Source: JBIKVP01 sp044356745
Lineage (GTDB): Bacteria; Pseudomonadota; Alphaproteobacteria; Rhizobiales; Beijerinckiaceae
NCBI GenBank assembly: GCA_044356745.1
Contig: JBIKVP010000041.1
Span: 1 to 17,920, forward strand
DNA: 17,920 nt
Direction: 5' to 3'
Made by a program: the position numbers and the translations under genes. The notes below the pieces were generated by a model. That model did no database searches. It saw only the letters and a program-made list of their open reading frames with translations, and had not been told where the DNA came from. Shown piece by piece: positions 6,452 to 14,573 of this stretch. How positions within the stretch are numbered: position 1 is the stretch's first letter; each line of letters starts with the position of its first letter.

Positions 6452-6467
6452 TAACATTTTGATGTTA
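6452..6467. promoter_or_regulatory. Operator-like inverted repeat between manC and the divergent hydrolase
   Basis: TAACAT-TTTG-ATGTTA is a perfect six-base inverted repeat in the 117-base divergent intergenic region. It overlaps a weak -35 candidate (TTGATG, 6459-6464) that faces the hydrolase gene, with TATCCT (6482-6487) 17 bases on. The position fits a repressor site, but no regulator is identified. Confidence 0.25.
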
Positions 6468-6528
6468 CAGTTTTTTACACATATCCTGATCGTTGGAAAG
6501 AACCTCGTAAAAATAATAGGCATTCTCC

Positions 6529-7404
6529 TTGCACAACGTTGAACAACTCTCCCCCCTCATCAGGCGGATTATTGCCCCGAACCCCAGCCCTTATACATAT
6601 AAGGGAACGTGCACCTATATCGTTGGTGATGGAAAAGGCGCCTGCGCGGTGATTGATCCTGGCCCTGATCATGAAGGGCATATCAACGCGGTGCTTGAGG
6701 CTATTAGCGATAACACGCTCACGCATATCGTCGTGACGCATACCCATAAAGATCATTCTCTCGCCGCAAAAGCGCTGCAAGCCGCGACTGGGGCGCTCAT
6801 TGTTGGCTGCGGCGCGCATCAACCTGCCCGTGCCCTTGCTGATGGAGAGATCAATTATTTGGAAGCAAGTGCTGATCATGCTTATGCCCCTGATCATATC
6901 TTGCGAACGCTCGATGAGATAAACGGTACAAGCTGGAATCTTATAGCCATTGAAACACCCGGGCACACCATGAACCATGTGTGCTTTGCATTGTCTCAAG
7001 AAAAAGCATTGTTTTCTGGTGATCATGTGATGGGTTGGTCAACCCCGATGATTGCGCCACCCGATGGACAGATGAAAGCATATATGGCTTCGCTACAAGC
7101 TTTGCGTGATCGCAACGATGCGGTGTATTATCCTGGTCATGGCGAGGCGGTGCGTGATCCACAAAGGTTTGTCAGAGCGATGATCCATCATCGCAGACAG
7201 CGTGAAGCGGCGATTTTTGCACGCATTAAAGCAGGAGATCACACCATCGCGCAGGTTGTCGCGCATGTTTATGAGAACCTGAATCCTTCCCTCAAAGGAG
7301 CGGCGAGTTTAACAACGCTCGCGCATCTTGAGTCTCTTATCATAGACGGTCACGTTACATGCGAGGGCGAGCCAATGATGAGCAGTGTGTTTTGCGCTGC
7401 TTAA
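6529..7404 (+). CDS. Metallo-beta-lactamase-fold hydrolase (LACTB2-like)
   Basis: This is a predicted cytosolic metal-dependent hydrolase of 291 residues. The metal-binding set is complete: HTHKDH at 71-76, His146 in E-T-P-G-H-T, Asp165 in F-S-G-D-H, and His204 in Y-P-G-H-G-E. The N-terminal A-P-N-P-S-P-Y-T-Y-K-G-T…Y-I-V-G (16-33) and the C-terminal helical extension with A-S-L-T-T-L-A-H-L (winged-helix-like) place it with the LACTB2/endoribonuclease-like branch common in alphaproteobacteria; the true substrate (RNA, thioester or lactone) is not determined by sequence. The only possible start before an in-frame TAG is the TTG at 6529, with AGG about nine bases upstream. Its stop codon overlaps that of lysA. 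Confidence 0.8.
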   Translation: MHNVEQLSPLIRRIIAPNPSPYTYKGTCTYIVGDGKGACAVIDPGPDHEGHINAVLEAISDNTLTHIVVTHTHKDHSLAAKALQAATGALIVGCGAHQPARALADGEINYLEASADHAYAPDHILRTLDEINGTSWNLIAIETPGHTMNHVCFALSQEKALFSGDHVMGWSTPMIAPPDGQMKAYMASLQALRDRNDAVYYPGHGEAVRDPQRFVRAMIHHRRQREAAIFARIKAGDHTIAQVVAHVYENLNPSLKGAASLTTLAHLESLIIDGHVTCEGEPMMSSVFCAA

Positions 7405-8666
7405 TTCCACTCAGGCACGCGATCAAGATTGATGAGATCATCAATGCTTGGACGGGGGCGGATCAGCGCGTGTTGCGCCCCTTTCACCATCACTTCAGGA
7501 ATGAGCAGACGTGAATTATACGTGCCAGCTTGCACCGCACCATATGCGCCTGCTGTCATAATCGCAATATAATCTCCCGCTTTGAGATGAGGCATAGAGC
7601 GACCAAGAGCGATATAGTCCCCACTTTCACAGACAGGCCCCACAATATCAACAGCCTGAAAAGGGGCATTGGGGGCAGGGGCAACGACACATTTCAAATC
7701 ATGATGCGCATCATAAAGCGTGGGACGAATGAGATCATTCATGCCTGCATCGACAATGACAAACGTTTTTTTCTCGGCATGTTTGACGTAAATCACTTGA
7801 GTGACCAAAATTCCAGCGTTGCCGCAAATCATGCGCCCGACTTCAAACACAAGTTTCAAGCCAAGATCGCGCGTATGCTTGAGAATAACATTGGCATACG
7901 CCTCAGGATGAGGTGGCGGCTCATCACTCTCGCGATAGGGAATACCAAGCCCCCCACCAAGATCCATATGCTCCAGTGGGTGACCTTGACGCATCAGCTC
8001 ACGGGCGAATTCGGCGAGAAGCTGTGTCGCGTTATCAAACGGTTTCAGATCGGTGATCTGGCTACCGATGTGCATATCAACGCCCTTGACATCAATGCTG
8101 GGCAAATTCGCAGCACGCTGATAAAGCTCTGCCGCGCGTGAAATCGGCACACCAAACTTGTTTTCTGACTTTCCTGTTGTGATTTTCTTATGTGTTTTTG
8201 CATCAACATCGGGATTAACCCGAATAGAAATACGGGCATTCATGCCTTTGGATGTGGCAACCTCTGAGAGTGCTTCAAGTTCAGGTTCCGACTCAATATT
8301 CAAGCTTAAGATATTGGCATCTAAGGCTAAAGCCATTTCTTCGCGCGTTTTTGCAACCCCTGAAAAAACGATGCGCTCTCCAGATATGCCTGCTTGAAGA
8401 GCGCGTTTAAGCTCTCCACCAGAAACAATATCCATCCCAGCGCCAAGATCACCCAGCGTTTTGATCACGGCCTGATTAGAATTGGCTTTCATCGCAAAAC
8501 ACACCAGTGTCGGCATGGATGAAAACGCATTTGCAAAGACGTGATAGTGACGCGTTAATGTCGCGTGAGAATAGCAATAAAATGGTGTCTTAACCGCATC
8601 AGCAAGGGTGATGAGGTTAACATCTTCGGCATGCATTATACCGTTGCGATAATCAAAATGGTGCAT
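7401..8666 (-). CDS. lysA: Diaminopimelate decarboxylase LysA
   Basis: This PLP enzyme converts meso-diaminopimelate to L-lysine, the last step of lysine synthesis, in the cytosol. The 421 residues are of full family length. The PLP-binding Lys60 lies in C-F-A-M-K-A-N; H-I-G-S-Q-I, G-G-G-L-G-I-P-Y and C-E-S-G-D mark the phosphate site, the glycine loop and the catalytic Cys of the C-terminal beta domain. The usual E-P-G-R is E-V-G-R here. The gene starts eight bases after the lptM-like stop with only a weak ribosome site, suggesting coupling to the upstream gene. It converges on the hydrolase gene, and the two share the four bases TTAA (7401-7404) for their stops. Confidence 0.95.
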   Translation of the reverse strand: MHHFDYRNGIMHAEDVNLITLADAVKTPFYCYSHATLTRHYHVFANAFSSMPTLVCFAMKANSNQAVIKTLGDLGAGMDIVSGGELKRALQAGISGERIVFSGVAKTREEMALALDANILSLNIESEPELEALSEVATSKGMNARISIRVNPDVDAKTHKKITTGKSENKFGVPISRAAELYQRAANLPSIDVKGVDMHIGSQITDLKPFDNATQLLAEFARELMRQGHPLEHMDLGGGLGIPYRESDEPPPHPEAYANVILKHTRDLGLKLVFEVGRMICGNAGILVTQVIYVKHAEKKTFVIVDAGMNDLIRPTLYDAHHDLKCVVAPAPNAPFQAVDIVGPVCESGDYIALGRSMPHLKAGDYIAIMTAGAYGAVQAGTYNSRLLIPEVMVKGAQHALIRPRPSIDDLINLDRVPEWN

Positions 8667-8674
8667 AGTTCACG

Positions 8675-8932
8675 CTACAATAAAGGATCAAGAATAAATG
8701 GCTCTTTGGGAATAACAAATCCTTTAGGGCGTTTTTTCGCTTGCCCCACAGGAGCGGCAAGCTGATCGTCATCATCTGATTGATTGTTATCAACTTTTTT
8801 ATCCGTTTGTTGAACGGTCGCTTTAGGATCAGGTGGTGATTCAAGAGCGCCACGACGCCCGCAAGCGGTGACACTAAAAGTAACAACACCTGCTACAATG
8901 AGAGCGCGAATAAGAGAGAATGACACGTTCAA
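8675..8932 (-). CDS. lptM: Small lipoprotein of LptM (YifL) type
   Basis: This 85-residue precursor has a hydrophobic signal (about residues 5-22) and lipobox S-V-T-A-C with the lipidated Cys24, followed by G-R-R-G-A-L-E-S-P-P, the short signature of the LptM/YifL family. In E. coli LptM assists oxidative maturation of the LptDE outer-membrane LPS translocon, so a similar role is plausible but inferred. The tail is acidic (D-D-D-D near residue 53), then basic. The start is the TTG at 8932: GAAGGAC lies eight bases upstream inside the end of argH, while a GTG two codons later would be too far. It sits between argH and lysA, an order common in Hyphomicrobiales. Confidence 0.75.
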   Translation of the reverse strand: MNVSFSLIRALIVAGVVTFSVTACGRRGALESPPDPKATVQQTDKKVDNNQSDDDDQLAAPVGQAKKRPKGFVIPKEPFILDPLL

Positions 8933-8936
8933 GAAT

Positions 8937-10346
8937 TTAGTCCTTCAGTATTTTTAACCAGCGTCTAGCCTGCATCTTTACATTCTTGGGAGCGGTTCCG
9001 CCATAGCTGACACGGCTTTTTACAGATTTTTCAACGCCAAGCACATCAAAAACCTCTTGCGTGATACGCGGTTCAACGCTTTGCATCTCAGACAGTGACA
9101 GTTTTTCAAGGCCAATACGTTTATATGCAGCCATGCCTACCAATTGCCCTGTTACGTGATGCGCATCGCGAAAAGGCATATTCAGCACGCGCACAAGCCA
9201 ATCGGCCAAGTCAGTTGCGGTGGCATAGCCTTTTCCAGCGGCGGCTTTCATTGTTTTTACATTCGGTTGCATATCACGAACCATGCCTGTCATGGCGGCT
9301 AAACATAATGACAACGAATCCAGGGCATCAAATGCCCCTTCTTTATCCTCTTGCATATCTTTTGCATAAGCGAGCGGTAATCCCTTCATCACCATCATAA
9401 GACCAGTCAGCGCACCAACGATACGCCCGATCTTGGCGCGTATGAGCTCAGCCGCATCAGGATTACGCTTTTGCGGCATGATGGATGAGCCCGTTGTAAA
9501 AGCATCAGAAAGCTGAATAAAATCAAATTGTGGCGTGACCCATATAATAATTTCTTCTGCAAAGCGCGATAAATGCATGGCGCAGATTGATGCGGCTGAG
9601 AGTGTTTCAAGAACGAAATCACGGTCAGAAACCGAGTCAAGAGAATTAGCGGTTGGACGATCAAACCCGAGCATATTTGCGCTGATGTGCCGATCAATGG
9701 GAAACGATGTTCCAGCAAGTGCTGCTGATCCTAAAGGACACTCATTGAGACGTTTACGAGCATCCATTAAACGTCCTGTATCGCGGTTAAGCATTTCAAC
9801 ATACGCAAGTAAATGATGACCAAATGTGACAGGCTGTGCTGATTGTAAATGTGTAAAGCCTGGCATGACACTGTCAGCAAAGTTGAGCGCTTTATCCGCT
9901 AAAACACGTTGCAGATCACGCACTTGTCCGAGCAAATGGTCGATCGTGTCGCGCATGTAAAGGCGCATATCGGTGGCCACCTGATCATTACGAGAGCGCG
10001 CGGTGTGCAAACGCCCTGCTGGCGTACCAATGATATCTTTTAAGCGTGATTCAATATTCATGTGAATATCTTCAAGCTCACGCGAGAAAGTGAATTGTCC
10101 TGCTTCAATCTCGCTTTCAACTTGAGATAAGCCCTTGGTGATTGCCTCGACATCCGCTTGAGGCAGAATCCCAGTTGCACTAAGCATGGCAGCATGTGCT
10201 TGTGATCCACGAATATCTTGTCGCCACAAACGTTGATCAAAACCGATAGATGCGTTAATTTCTTCCATAATAGCATCTGGGGCGGTGGCAAAACGTCCGC
10301 CCCACATCTGATTGCCCTTTTTTTCGCCTGAATTTGCGCTATTCAT
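8937..10346 (-). CDS. argH: Argininosuccinate lyase ArgH
   Basis: This cytosolic tetramer cleaves argininosuccinate to arginine and fumarate, the last step of arginine synthesis. The 469 residues match the family. M-W-G-G-R-F (14-19) opens the fold; T-A-R-S-R-N-D-Q (115-122), H-L-Q-S-A-Q-P (166-172) and the fumarase/aspartase superfamily loop GSSIMPQKRNPD (286-297) with the catalytic Ser are all present, so it should be active. The start ATG 10346 has only a weak GGAT upstream. First gene of the argH-lptM-lysA unit (four-base and eight-base gaps); divergent from the thioredoxin gene across only 46 bases. Confidence 0.96.
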   Translation of the reverse strand: MNSANSGEKKGNQMWGGRFATAPDAIMEEINASIGFDQRLWRQDIRGSQAHAAMLSATGILPQADVEAITKGLSQVESEIEAGQFTFSRELEDIHMNIESRLKDIIGTPAGRLHTARSRNDQVATDMRLYMRDTIDHLLGQVRDLQRVLADKALNFADSVMPGFTHLQSAQPVTFGHHLLAYVEMLNRDTGRLMDARKRLNECPLGSAALAGTSFPIDRHISANMLGFDRPTANSLDSVSDRDFVLETLSAASICAMHLSRFAEEIIIWVTPQFDFIQLSDAFTTGSSIMPQKRNPDAAELIRAKIGRIVGALTGLMMVMKGLPLAYAKDMQEDKEGAFDALDSLSLCLAAMTGMVRDMQPNVKTMKAAAGKGYATATDLADWLVRVLNMPFRDAHHVTGQLVGMAAYKRIGLEKLSLSEMQSVEPRITQEVFDVLGVEKSVKSRVSYGGTAPKNVKMQARRWLKILKD

Positions 10347-10392
10347 TGTTTGCTTATCCGTTTATGATGTCTCTCTTGCGAAGCTTATAATC

Positions 10393-11079
10393 ATGATCAT
10401 AACGAAAAAACAGGTCTTTATTGCAGCATTTATTGTGATCATCACAAGTATGCCCGCCATTTTCGCGTTTAGTACCTCCAAGCAAGGAGAGGCGATGATT
10501 GAACGAGTGGTTCATGCTATAATCATGCCTTCAACACCAGCCAATCGTGGGCAGTGTAAACAATCTCAGCAAAAACGTGACGTAATTAAAGCAGCGATCA
10601 AGGGCGAAGTCGCGGCCTTTACCTTTCTTGATGAGCCACGCCCAGCCTCACGTCTAGTTTTTCAGGACGAAAATAATGCACCAACATCCTTAGAGGCTTT
10701 TAAAGGCAAAGCATTACTCATAAACTTATGGGCAACATGGTGTGCCCCTTGCCGTCATGAAATGCCTGCGCTTGATAAGTTGCAAAGTCTTAAAGGCGGT
10801 ACGGATTTTCAGGTTGTCGCAATCAATATTGATACGCGTAATTTAGACCGCCCTAGAGCTTGGCTTAAAGACGCTGGCATCAAAAAACTAACTTATTACA
10901 ATGATCCACAAGCCAAAACATTTCAAACGTTGCGCTCACAGGGCGTGGCACTAGGAATGCCAGTTACGCTTTTTGTTGATCAAAAAGGTTGTCATATTGG
11001 CCACTTAAATGGACCAGCCGAATGGGCGAGTAATGATGCGCTCAAACTGATCGAGGCGATGCAGACAAGAGCGCAATAA
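10393..11079 (+). CDS. TlpA-like membrane-anchored thiol:disulfide oxidoreductase
   Basis: This 228-residue thioredoxin-fold protein has one N-terminal membrane segment (about 7-26) that should anchor it on the periplasmic side. The active site is W-C-A-P-C (Cys117, Cys120) inside L-I-N-L-W-A-T-W-C-A-P-C-R, with the cis-proline loop G-M-P-V-T-L-F near residue 194. TlpA proteins of alphaproteobacteria reduce thiols for cytochrome oxidase copper-site assembly; that role is family knowledge, not shown here. The frame is open upstream to 10312, but those codons lie in argH; ATG 10393 places the signal anchor at the N-terminus. It shares a divergent 46-base promoter region with argH and converges on the 785-residue gene with 13 bases between stops. 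Confidence 0.85.
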   Translation: MIITKKQVFIAAFIVIITSMPAIFAFSTSKQGEAMIERVVHAIIMPSTPANRGQCKQSQQKRDVIKAAIKGEVAAFTFLDEPRPASRLVFQDENNAPTSLEAFKGKALLINLWATWCAPCRHEMPALDKLQSLKGGTDFQVVAINIDTRNLDRPRAWLKDAGIKKLTYYNDPQAKTFQTLRSQGVALGMPVTLFVDQKGCHIGHLNGPAEWASNDALKLIEAMQTRAQ

Positions 11080-11092
11080 ACGGCTTCCAGTT

Positions 11093-13450
11093 CTATCCAC
11101 GATTGCTTTCAGTTTTGCGTGATGCAACACGTTGTGTTGCCTGCTCTTGTAAAGCGATAACCTGCTCTGCAGCAAGATTCGTAACGTAAGCATCAACCGT
11201 TTGCCCATTTTGTTCAGCGAGAGCAAATAGCGTACCTTTTTCCAGATCAGTGCGTAAACCATCATCAGCGTATTGATGACTAGCACTCATCAAAGCATCA
11301 GCCTCACGATATGCTGTTGCCATTACCAAAGCAGCATCGCGTTGACTAATATCGCCTTGTTCTAACTTGGAAACGATATTTTGTTGTGCTTGCGAAACAG
11401 TTGTCATAGCTTGGTTTTCTGCTGTTTGTCCGTGAAGCGAATACCAACGCATATATTCAACACCTCCACCAAGCATACGGGAGTCTGCATAAAAATTACC
11501 GACACCGTCGCCAGCCGCCACCGCTGCATTACCAATGTTGTTCAGCCCCGCTGTGAGAGCCTTATTGATTTGCGGAATTGATGCAAGAGCCAGTGCAGGT
11601 GAGAGACCTGGGAGAACATTGTTGCGCACAAAGCTCTCAGCTTGATCCAAAATTTTGAGACTTCCAACATGTTCTGATACAAACTCATTTGCAGCTTCGC
11701 CAACAAAAGGATTATCTTTCAAATTTTGAGCACCGTCACGAACCTGTTGTGCAACATTTCTGCGATCTGGTGAAATTGCACTGGCAACCTTGTCGAGCGT
11801 ACTATCAACGAAGCCACCCAAAGCACGAGGTGCGCCTTCACCAATAGCATTGACTAATTTTGCACCACCACTTGCGGCAAGACGTTTAATATTAACACGG
11901 CCATCTTCTTGTATTGCAGTTGGTTCAACCACATCAGCAACGGCACGAAGCATCTGATTTTTAACTTCTTTTTTCTCAGCTTTGGTAGAGCCATTGATTA
12001 AATTTGTTGCTTTCATTAATCCTTTCTCGCCTTCAACTGTCGCAGACGCTATATTAATAGTGTCTCCCACGCTGAAAAGTTGAACTTCTATTTCGTCACC
12101 TAGAGGTCCACGAATTTTTTCTGTTCGCACAAGAGATGGATTTGCATCCACTAATTCTTCAGGGGTAATCGTTTTCAATCGTGCGAGTGTATTATCGCCA
12201 TTCATTTCTGCTTGCTTACCCTTTTCATTGAGCCATTTTGTCACAGCTTCAGTAGTGAGAAAAGTTTGGCCATTTATTTTGACGCGCGTAACATCACCAG
12301 TCCCCGAGTCAATAAAAACTTGCTTAACAGCAGCGCGACGGCCATAACCATGCGCATTATCAACTGTCTGAGGAATTTTGATTTCCCCCTCATCATCCAC
12401 AGTGGTAAAATTCCCAACAGTGAGGGAAACATTCGACATACCGTTATGGGATTTTTGAATGTGAAAGTTTTCAGCATTGCTGCCGACAGCTATAAAAGCT
12501 TTTCCTTCAGCCTCAGAACCCTCAACAGAATTCACATCAACTTTTTTACCATTGGGCATAACTTCAAAGCGCTCTTCTTGAGGCGCTTCTTGTCCATCAA
12601 TACCTATAGCAGCTCGCTGTTTAGGTGTAAGCATTTCACGAACTGCGTCCTTCTGATCAGTTAAGGCTACAGCACCATTAACTCCTGCACGCGCGAAAGT
12701 CTCACCCCTTGATTTTGTTTGACTTTTCCATTCACCGCCAGCCCCTCCATACAAGGCAACACTTGTGCGTAATGAAGGCAATCCAGCGATTTCCGGCGTA
12801 TCAACGTTTGCAGAGGCAAGCGCACGAAAATTAACCGCCGCAGTAACAGCATTTATATCTACTTTTGCTTTACCCGTATTCCATTTCATAGTGCCTTTAA
12901 TTTCGCCCAATCCAGCTAAAACATCTGCCTGTAGCCCAATAAAAGCTTTTGATAAGCCAACATTACGCAACTGCTGAGAAAGCCAGTGCGCTGGTCCGCT
13001 CGTAGATGTTGCCCCTTCTTGTCCACTATTGTCGGTAAAGCCCCATCGCACACGTGTGGCATCTCCAGGCACACCCGATGATCCTGCAATAACAGCAGCG
13101 CTTGTCTCATGGCTTAAACCGGTTGGTGTCGCTTTTAATTCATAAGGAGTTACACTCAAAACGCCGCCTTTAAGAACAGATGTGGCTTCAGCAACAACTG
13201 CAATCCCATCTCTCTCAACTTTAACAGGCGCTGTAACCTCACGAACGCCATCCAATCCAGTTCGTACAGAGCGCTGTTGGGCTCGTGCCAAAGCGGCTGC
13301 TCTTTCGGCATCTGCAGCTCTTGCGGCATCGGCAATAGCTTTGCGTTTTGCTTCAACTTTAGCAGCCTCCCATTCTTTATTTTTTTGGGGGGGCGTGTCA
13401 GGATTGTTTCTACTCTGTACTGGTTTAGCTTCAGTAGCAGGGGTTGGCAT
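11093..13450 (-). CDS. Unrecognised 785-residue protein with charged N-terminal helix
   Basis: I do not recognise this protein. The start ATG 13450 is supported by GAGGA about eight bases upstream. There is no signal peptide and no clear membrane span. Residues 1-25 are Pro/Asn/Gln-rich, and 25-65 an Ala/Glu/Lys/Arg-rich probable coiled coil (E-W-E-A-A-K-V-E-A-K-R). About 150-285 alternates short Ala/Gly-rich strands and turns (A-L-Y-G-G-A-G-G-E-W). About 540-590 has repeated A-S-G-G-A-K and A-N-E-F-V-type segments, and the C-terminal 110 residues are Gln/Ala-rich helices ending near A-T-Q-R-V. By eye the gene is more A+T-rich than manC. It stands alone between two convergent or divergent neighbours, as an acquired gene might. 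A secreted effector or a cell-contact protein is possible but unsupported. Confidence 0.7.
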   Translation of the reverse strand: MPTPATEAKPVQSRNNPDTPPQKNKEWEAAKVEAKRKAIADAARAADAERAAALARAQQRSVRTGLDGVREVTAPVKVERDGIAVVAEATSVLKGGVLSVTPYELKATPTGLSHETSAAVIAGSSGVPGDATRVRWGFTDNSGQEGATSTSGPAHWLSQQLRNVGLSKAFIGLQADVLAGLGEIKGTMKWNTGKAKVDINAVTAAVNFRALASANVDTPEIAGLPSLRTSVALYGGAGGEWKSQTKSRGETFARAGVNGAVALTDQKDAVREMLTPKQRAAIGIDGQEAPQEERFEVMPNGKKVDVNSVEGSEAEGKAFIAVGSNAENFHIQKSHNGMSNVSLTVGNFTTVDDEGEIKIPQTVDNAHGYGRRAAVKQVFIDSGTGDVTRVKINGQTFLTTEAVTKWLNEKGKQAEMNGDNTLARLKTITPEELVDANPSLVRTEKIRGPLGDEIEVQLFSVGDTINIASATVEGEKGLMKATNLINGSTKAEKKEVKNQMLRAVADVVEPTAIQEDGRVNIKRLAASGGAKLVNAIGEGAPRALGGFVDSTLDKVASAISPDRRNVAQQVRDGAQNLKDNPFVGEAANEFVSEHVGSLKILDQAESFVRNNVLPGLSPALALASIPQINKALTAGLNNIGNAAVAAGDGVGNFYADSRMLGGGVEYMRWYSLHGQTAENQAMTTVSQAQQNIVSKLEQGDISQRDAALVMATAYREADALMSASHQYADDGLRTDLEKGTLFALAEQNGQTVDAYVTNLAAEQVIALQEQATQRVASRKTESNRG

Positions 13451-13682
13451 AATATATCCTCATCAATTAACCTTATTTACGCATAGCACTAGTTGATCTT
13501 CATAATAGTTTTATGACGATTGTCTTTCTTGAGTGGCCAATTCACGGCAATAAGGTTGACTCTGAATTTTCTGTGATAAAAACGTTTATTTATCAATGTG
13601 TTATGCATCATTCGCTTTGTTAAGGCCTGCTATGCAAAATGCGTAATTCTCCTTTCGTATATGGTGTTTTTGGGGTGATGTA

Positions 13683-14573
13683 ATGCGACGTGTCTTTTTA
13701 GATGATTCGATGTCGTCAGCAGCGGTTTGGAGCTGGCGTCTATGCTTGTTTGCATCATGTTTCACATTTATCGCGTGGCTTGTCGTGCGCACCCAAGCGC
13801 TAGATATAACGACAGCACTTGTTTTGCTCATCATGTGCGGGGTTCTAATTTTTGGCGCGCTTATTCTTGCGGGATTGGGTGCGAGACATATTTGGCGAGA
13901 GGGTGTGAGTGGTATCGGATTTTTAGCGGCGACACTTGTTTTGAGTACGATGCTTCTTACAATTCCTGTGATTGCGGGCGTCTCTGCGCTGATTTATCCA
14001 CCCCTTGTTGATATATCGACAGATATTGATACACCGCCTGTAATGGTCATGACTGAAAAGGCGCTCAATGCGCGTCAAAAGATGTCCCCTGTTGACCTTA
14101 AGCGTGATGATCGTTTGTTGCAGAAAAAGGCTTATCCCGATCTTGCGCCGCTTTTTCTTGATTTACCACCCGATGAAGCAATTGAGCTCGTCACAAAGGC
14201 CTTGCGTCAAGCAGGAATGGCGCAGATTGATACTGAAGTTATTGCTGCGCCAGTCACCACGAAAGCAGTAGATAAAAGCAACACAGCGTCCCCTGCGCGG
14301 CGTGCAGTAGCGGGGCAGGGACGGGGGAAAAATAATGATAAGGCGGTGCCTGAGCTCATTGCTCCACCTCTTGAATATCGGCTGCAAGCATTAGATCATA
14401 GCCTTATTCTGGGCTGGCCTGTTGATCTCGTTGTGCGTGTACGCCTCAAAGGAGAGGGATCACGCGTTGATGTGCGTGCTGTTTCGCGTCGTGGTTCTCA
14501 TGATTTTGGCGAAAACGCGCGTCGCATTCAAAAAATCATCGCTGAAATAAACTTCATTGCATCAACAAATTAG
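13683..14573 (+). CDS. DUF1499 family membrane protein
   Basis: This 296-residue protein has three predicted membrane segments near the N-terminus (about 15-38, 43-66, 78-105). A soluble C-terminal part ends in S-R-V-D-V-R-A-V-S-R-R-G-S-H-D-F-G-E-N-A-R-R-I, the signature of DUF1499. A low-complexity Thr/Ala/Ser/Arg/Gly linker (about 195-225) splits the domain from its first segment. The function of the family is unknown. GGGGTGAT about seven bases before ATG 13683 sets the start; the 232 bases upstream (13451-13682) hold no other gene. Its last 20 bases overlap the end of the ABC exporter gene on the other strand. Confidence 0.8.
   Translation: MRRVFLDDSMSSAAVWSWRLCLFASCFTFIAWLVVRTQALDITTALVLLIMCGVLIFGALILAGLGARHIWREGVSGIGFLAATLVLSTMLLTIPVIAGVSALIYPPLVDISTDIDTPPVMVMTEKALNARQKMSPVDLKRDDRLLQKKAYPDLAPLFLDLPPDEAIELVTKALRQAGMAQIDTEVIAAPVTTKAVDKSNTASPARRAVAGQGRGKNNDKAVPELIAPPLEYRLQALDHSLILGWPVDLVVRVRLKGEGSRVDVRAVSRRGSHDFGENARRIQKIIAEINFIASTN

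Noticed and set aside
8667..8674. Lysine riboswitch before lysA
   Set aside because: lysA follows the lptM-like gene by eight bases, leaving no room for a leader RNA.
10312..10392. Longer N-terminus for the TlpA-like protein
   Set aside because: These codons overlap the start of argH on the other strand and would put a second hydrophobic stretch before the signal anchor; ATG 10393 gives a normal anchor.
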